64,000 nt of DNA from an uncultured Clostridia bacterium (lineage in GTDB: Bacteria; Bacillota; Clostridia; TANB77; CAG-465): NCBI GenBank assembly GCA_944388585.1, contig CALXJI010000005.1:32012-96011 (forward strand), written 5' to 3'. The translations under genes and the position numbers were made by a program. Of the stretch, positions 62,005 to 64,000 are shown piece after piece; positions within the stretch are counted from its first letter, which is position 1, and every line of letters begins with the position of its first letter. Below the pieces are notes generated by a model, which saw nothing but the letters and a program-made list of their open reading frames with translations, was not told where the DNA came from and searched no databases.

Positions 62005-62711
62005 TAATTTTTCCTCCTTTTAATTTGTCTTAATACTTCTTTTGAAGATTCATCTCCTAAAAGTTTTGATATAAATTCACTAATATAATATAAATATGTT
62101 TTTGTATGTTTTCTTATATCAATAAGTCCACTATATTGTGAATCAATATTTACCATTGTATCTTGTTCATCAACACTTATATCGTATATCTCATCTGACC
62201 ATTTAACACCATAATTTTCTATTTTTTCTTCTAGATACTCTGTGGCTGCTCTAGACATATATGCACGATATAATACTTTAGTAAATAGCAATTCTTTTTC
62301 AGGATTTTCATCTCTCATTTTCTTAATCAATTCTTGATTTTTATTCACTGAAACTAAATTTGTATCAATATATAAATAAGCTTTATTTACTTCTAAGCTA
62401 CTAAACTTTTCATAAGTGTCTGCATTATCTATATCAATTAATACATAGCTATATGAATTTATATCAATATTATTTTCTTGTAAGTAATTACTTAATTTTT
62501 CATAATTATCAAAACCAATGGCAAAATCTACTTCACCATATTGTGTTACATATTCATCCTTATTTTCAATTGCTGGTATTATATATTTATATTTCTTATC
62601 AGATGTAGCATCAATTACTAAAACCGATCTATCCATTATATTAATAGTTCTTGCTACAGCTATAACAAAGTTATATTTATCTACATAGCCATACATTCCA
62701 ACTACTTGCAT
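62004..62711 (-). CDS. Degenerate MinD-like protein without P-loop
   Basis: 235 residues. The alternation of strands and helices (VVGMYGYVDKYNFVIAVARTINI, SVLVIDATSDKKYKYIIPAIE, YSYVLIDIDNADTYEKF, KAYLYIDTNLVSVNKNQELIKKM) matches the MinD/ParA fold, but the P-loop position reads GYVDKYNF, with no GKT. It could pair with the next gene product as a non-catalytic partner. ATG after GGAGGGAGATAA. It overlaps the next start by one base. Confidence 0.65.
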   Translation of the reverse strand: MQVVGMYGYVDKYNFVIAVARTINIMDRSVLVIDATSDKKYKYIIPAIENKDEYVTQYGEVDFAIGFDNYEKLSNYLQENNIDINSYSYVLIDIDNADTYEKFSSLEVNKAYLYIDTNLVSVNKNQELIKKMRDENPEKELLFTKVLYRAYMSRAATEYLEEKIENYGVKWSDEIYDISVDEQDTMVNIDSQYSGLIDIRKHTKTYLYYISEFISKLLGDESSKEVLRQIKRRKN

Positions 62712-62727
62712 TTATCTCCCTCCAATA

Positions 62728-63768
62728 CTACTGTCCTGTTGTTCCTTCTAAAAGATTTTCTCTTTCAGTTTGTTGAGTAATAATTGCTTGTTGAGCACCA
62801 GTAACTACATTTTCGTAATTTTCACTGTTTTGTGATTGATAATTTCTTATTCCACTTTCTATAGAAGATCTAGCTTCTGCATTTAATCTAGATAATTCTT
62901 CACTTGCATTAGTTAATAAATATTGATTAGATTTCATAGCACTCATCACGTATGTATTTGGTTGATAATTTTGTGTTGTTTTTGTTGCTGCATTAGCAAA
63001 ATTTTTATACTTATATATAAAATCATAAAGTTGACTTGCAGCTTCTGTAGCATCCATTTTAGATATTGTTTCCCAATCATCTGTTATTAATTGCTCTATA
63101 TAACCTTTTGTTTCACTTTCGATAGAATCTGATGTCTTTACTTGAGCGTCACTATCTGTATACTTTAGAGCATATAATTTTGAACCACTATTTAAAAATG
63201 AATCAACAATAGCACTATTTAAAAGTTGTATTTCATCCTCAGATAATTTACACCAAAATGTTGTATCATATATCTTATCTATAGTCTTTTGTGCAAGTAC
63301 AATATAGTCAGTACCGTTTGGATACATTATTCTAATATCTACTATATCTCCTTCTACCATATCACTAGGCATAAGAACAGTATTTATCTCAACATCTCTT
63401 ACATCGGCAGCAATTACATCTTGACTTACCATATCACTTGTAATAGGAACTTTAGCTGCAATACTATATTTAGCTGTAAGTCCTACAACGTTTGCAGCAC
63501 TTACTACACCTGTTGGAACAGTAGCATTATTAACATTCACTGTTTCTACCATATCAGCAGTTATTACTTCTCCTTGAACAACATCTTGCTTTAAAACAGC
63601 AACTGGAGTAGTATAATTTTCTAAATAATTCTTATTTGTTCCGTTTTGATATGATCTAATTGTGAAAAAAGACCATACACTAACTCCAACAGCTACAACA
63701 ATACCTACACTTGCACCTATAGCTATTCCTTGTATAGTTTTTTTCTTAATTTGACTCATTCCTATCAT
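62728..63768 (-). CDS. CpaB/RcpC-like SAF-domain protein
   Basis: First gene of the cluster, 346 residues. A membrane helix at about 15-35 (IAIGASVGIVVAVGVSVWSFF) precedes a SAF domain at about 50-120 (TTPVAVLKQDVVQGEVITADMVETVNV ... VGLTAKYSIAAKVPITSDMV), the module of CpaB/RcpC/FlgA proteins that contacts wall or pilus parts. A second beta domain and a helical C terminus with many Gln and Asn follow. In diderm Tad systems CpaB works with the secretin; no secretin is present here, so it may guide the fibre through the wall. GGAGG lies ten bases before the ATG. Confidence 0.8.
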   Translation of the reverse strand: MIGMSQIKKKTIQGIAIGASVGIVVAVGVSVWSFFTIRSYQNGTNKNYLENYTTPVAVLKQDVVQGEVITADMVETVNVNNATVPTGVVSAANVVGLTAKYSIAAKVPITSDMVSQDVIAADVRDVEINTVLMPSDMVEGDIVDIRIMYPNGTDYIVLAQKTIDKIYDTTFWCKLSEDEIQLLNSAIVDSFLNSGSKLYALKYTDSDAQVKTSDSIESETKGYIEQLITDDWETISKMDATEAASQLYDFIYKYKNFANAATKTTQNYQPNTYVMSAMKSNQYLLTNASEELSRLNAEARSSIESGIRNYQSQNSENYENVVTGAQQAIITQQTERENLLEGTTGQ

Positions 63769-63922
63769 TTGTTATCAACCTCCGTAAATATTAAAAAACT
63801 CATATTTTCAGTCATATTTCTGTTAGTAGTATATCTCTAATCTCTTAAAAAATCAACCGCGAAAATTTAAAATAAAGGTCGTGTTTTAGAATGAAACAAA
63901 AATGTAATTATATTGACATGAT

Positions 63923-63952
63923 ACTGTATTATAAAATAGAATTTTTTGTCAA
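63923..63952 (-). promoter_or_regulatory. Promoter of the Tad-like operon
   Basis: TTGACA (63947-63952), an 18-base spacer and TACAGT (63923-63928) on the minus strand. A TATAAT lies between them at a 13-base spacing. The untranslated leader would be about 145 bases. Confidence 0.5.
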
Positions 63953-63956
63953 AAAA

Positions 63957-63983
63957 ATACATCTCTAAAATAGAGATGTATAA
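63957..63983 (-). terminator. Terminator of the gene upstream of the window
   Basis: TACATCTCTA/TAGAGATGTA is a perfect stem followed by seven T residues on the minus strand, which run directly into the -35 box of the Tad-like operon promoter. Confidence 0.85.
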
Positions 63984-64000
63984 AATTATTTTTCTTTTAA

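Noticed and set aside
63780..63915. Cyclic-di-GMP riboswitch in the leader of the Tad-like operon
   Set aside because: The 145-base leader was checked for GEMM-type motifs and a terminator; neither is visible, so no riboswitch is claimed.
1..64000. tRNA, rRNA, tmRNA or RNase P genes
   Set aside because: No CCA-ended cloverleaf, rRNA-like GC block or conserved RNA core was recognised anywhere.

Overview
The window looks like a chromosomal segment of a very AT-rich, endospore-forming member of the Clostridia, probably an uncultivated gut-type lineage. The evidence is the sporulation genes (spoIIAA-spoIIAB, spoIIM, spoIID, spoIIQ, spoIIID, sipL, yunB), a Gram-positive PolC polymerase, zinc-type (C+) ribosomal proteins S4 and L36, Veg, Mbl, sortase and LPXTG-type surface proteins, and strong AGGAGG ribosome binding sites throughout. 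Most genes lie on the minus strand. The only plus-strand genes are rplM-rpsI, a small RHH-like gene, rpsU and tmcAL. No rRNA, tRNA, CRISPR array or recognisable insertion sequence was seen.

Layout. 0.1-3.4 kb: recX and recA under a LexA box, then an HD-plus-EAL signalling protein. 3.5-5.2 kb: rplM-rpsI behind a structured leader, then a small mini-locus bounded by two copies of one terminator. 5.2-9.8 kb: PAS protein, HAD phosphatase, YjjX-type NTPase, YunB, SipL and Veg. 10-19.5 kb: CtpA protease, rpsU, two pseudouridine synthases, Hsp33, SpoIIAB/SpoIIAA without an adjacent sigF, class B sortase, XerD, SpoIIM, RNase H and TmcAL. 19.5-21.7 kb: an ECF sigma factor with two membrane partners. 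21.8-28.0 kb: tsaC, adk, map and the infA-rpmJ-rpsM-rpsK-rpsD-rpoA-rplQ run, with an enlarged L17. 28.1-33.9 kb: surface-protein locus with a tiny LPXTG peptide, a split thioester-domain/CnaB protein and a 985-residue thioester/CnaB LPQTG adhesin. 34.2-36.9 kb: a three-gene ABC exporter behind a candidate leader-peptide attenuator. 37-43.8 kb: secreted muramidase, short HPF, PolC and a frameshifted orphan. 43.9-47.2 kb: spoIID-spoIIQ-spoIIID-mbl.

The most striking unit is 47.3-63.8 kb. It is one minus-strand run of 14 genes with gaps of at most about 130 bases, lying between two intrinsic terminators. It encodes a Tad/type IV-pilus-like machine: a CpaB-like SAF protein, two MinD/CpaE-like proteins with degenerate P-loops, a membrane-tethered CpaF-like ATPase, a fused TadB-TadC-like platform, four small pilin-like proteins, two larger paralogous single-pass proteins (one ending in a LamG-type lectin fold), and three large exported proteins. 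No prepilin peptidase, secretin or classical prepilin cleavage motif is visible, so the system departs from described Tad pili.

Other points of interest are the attenuator leader peptide of the ABC exporter, two genes split at short AT repeats, loss of the thioester cysteine in one surface protein, the missing sigF, and a roughly 50-residue insertion in L17. All functional statements come from reading motifs and gene order. No database search or alignment program was run.
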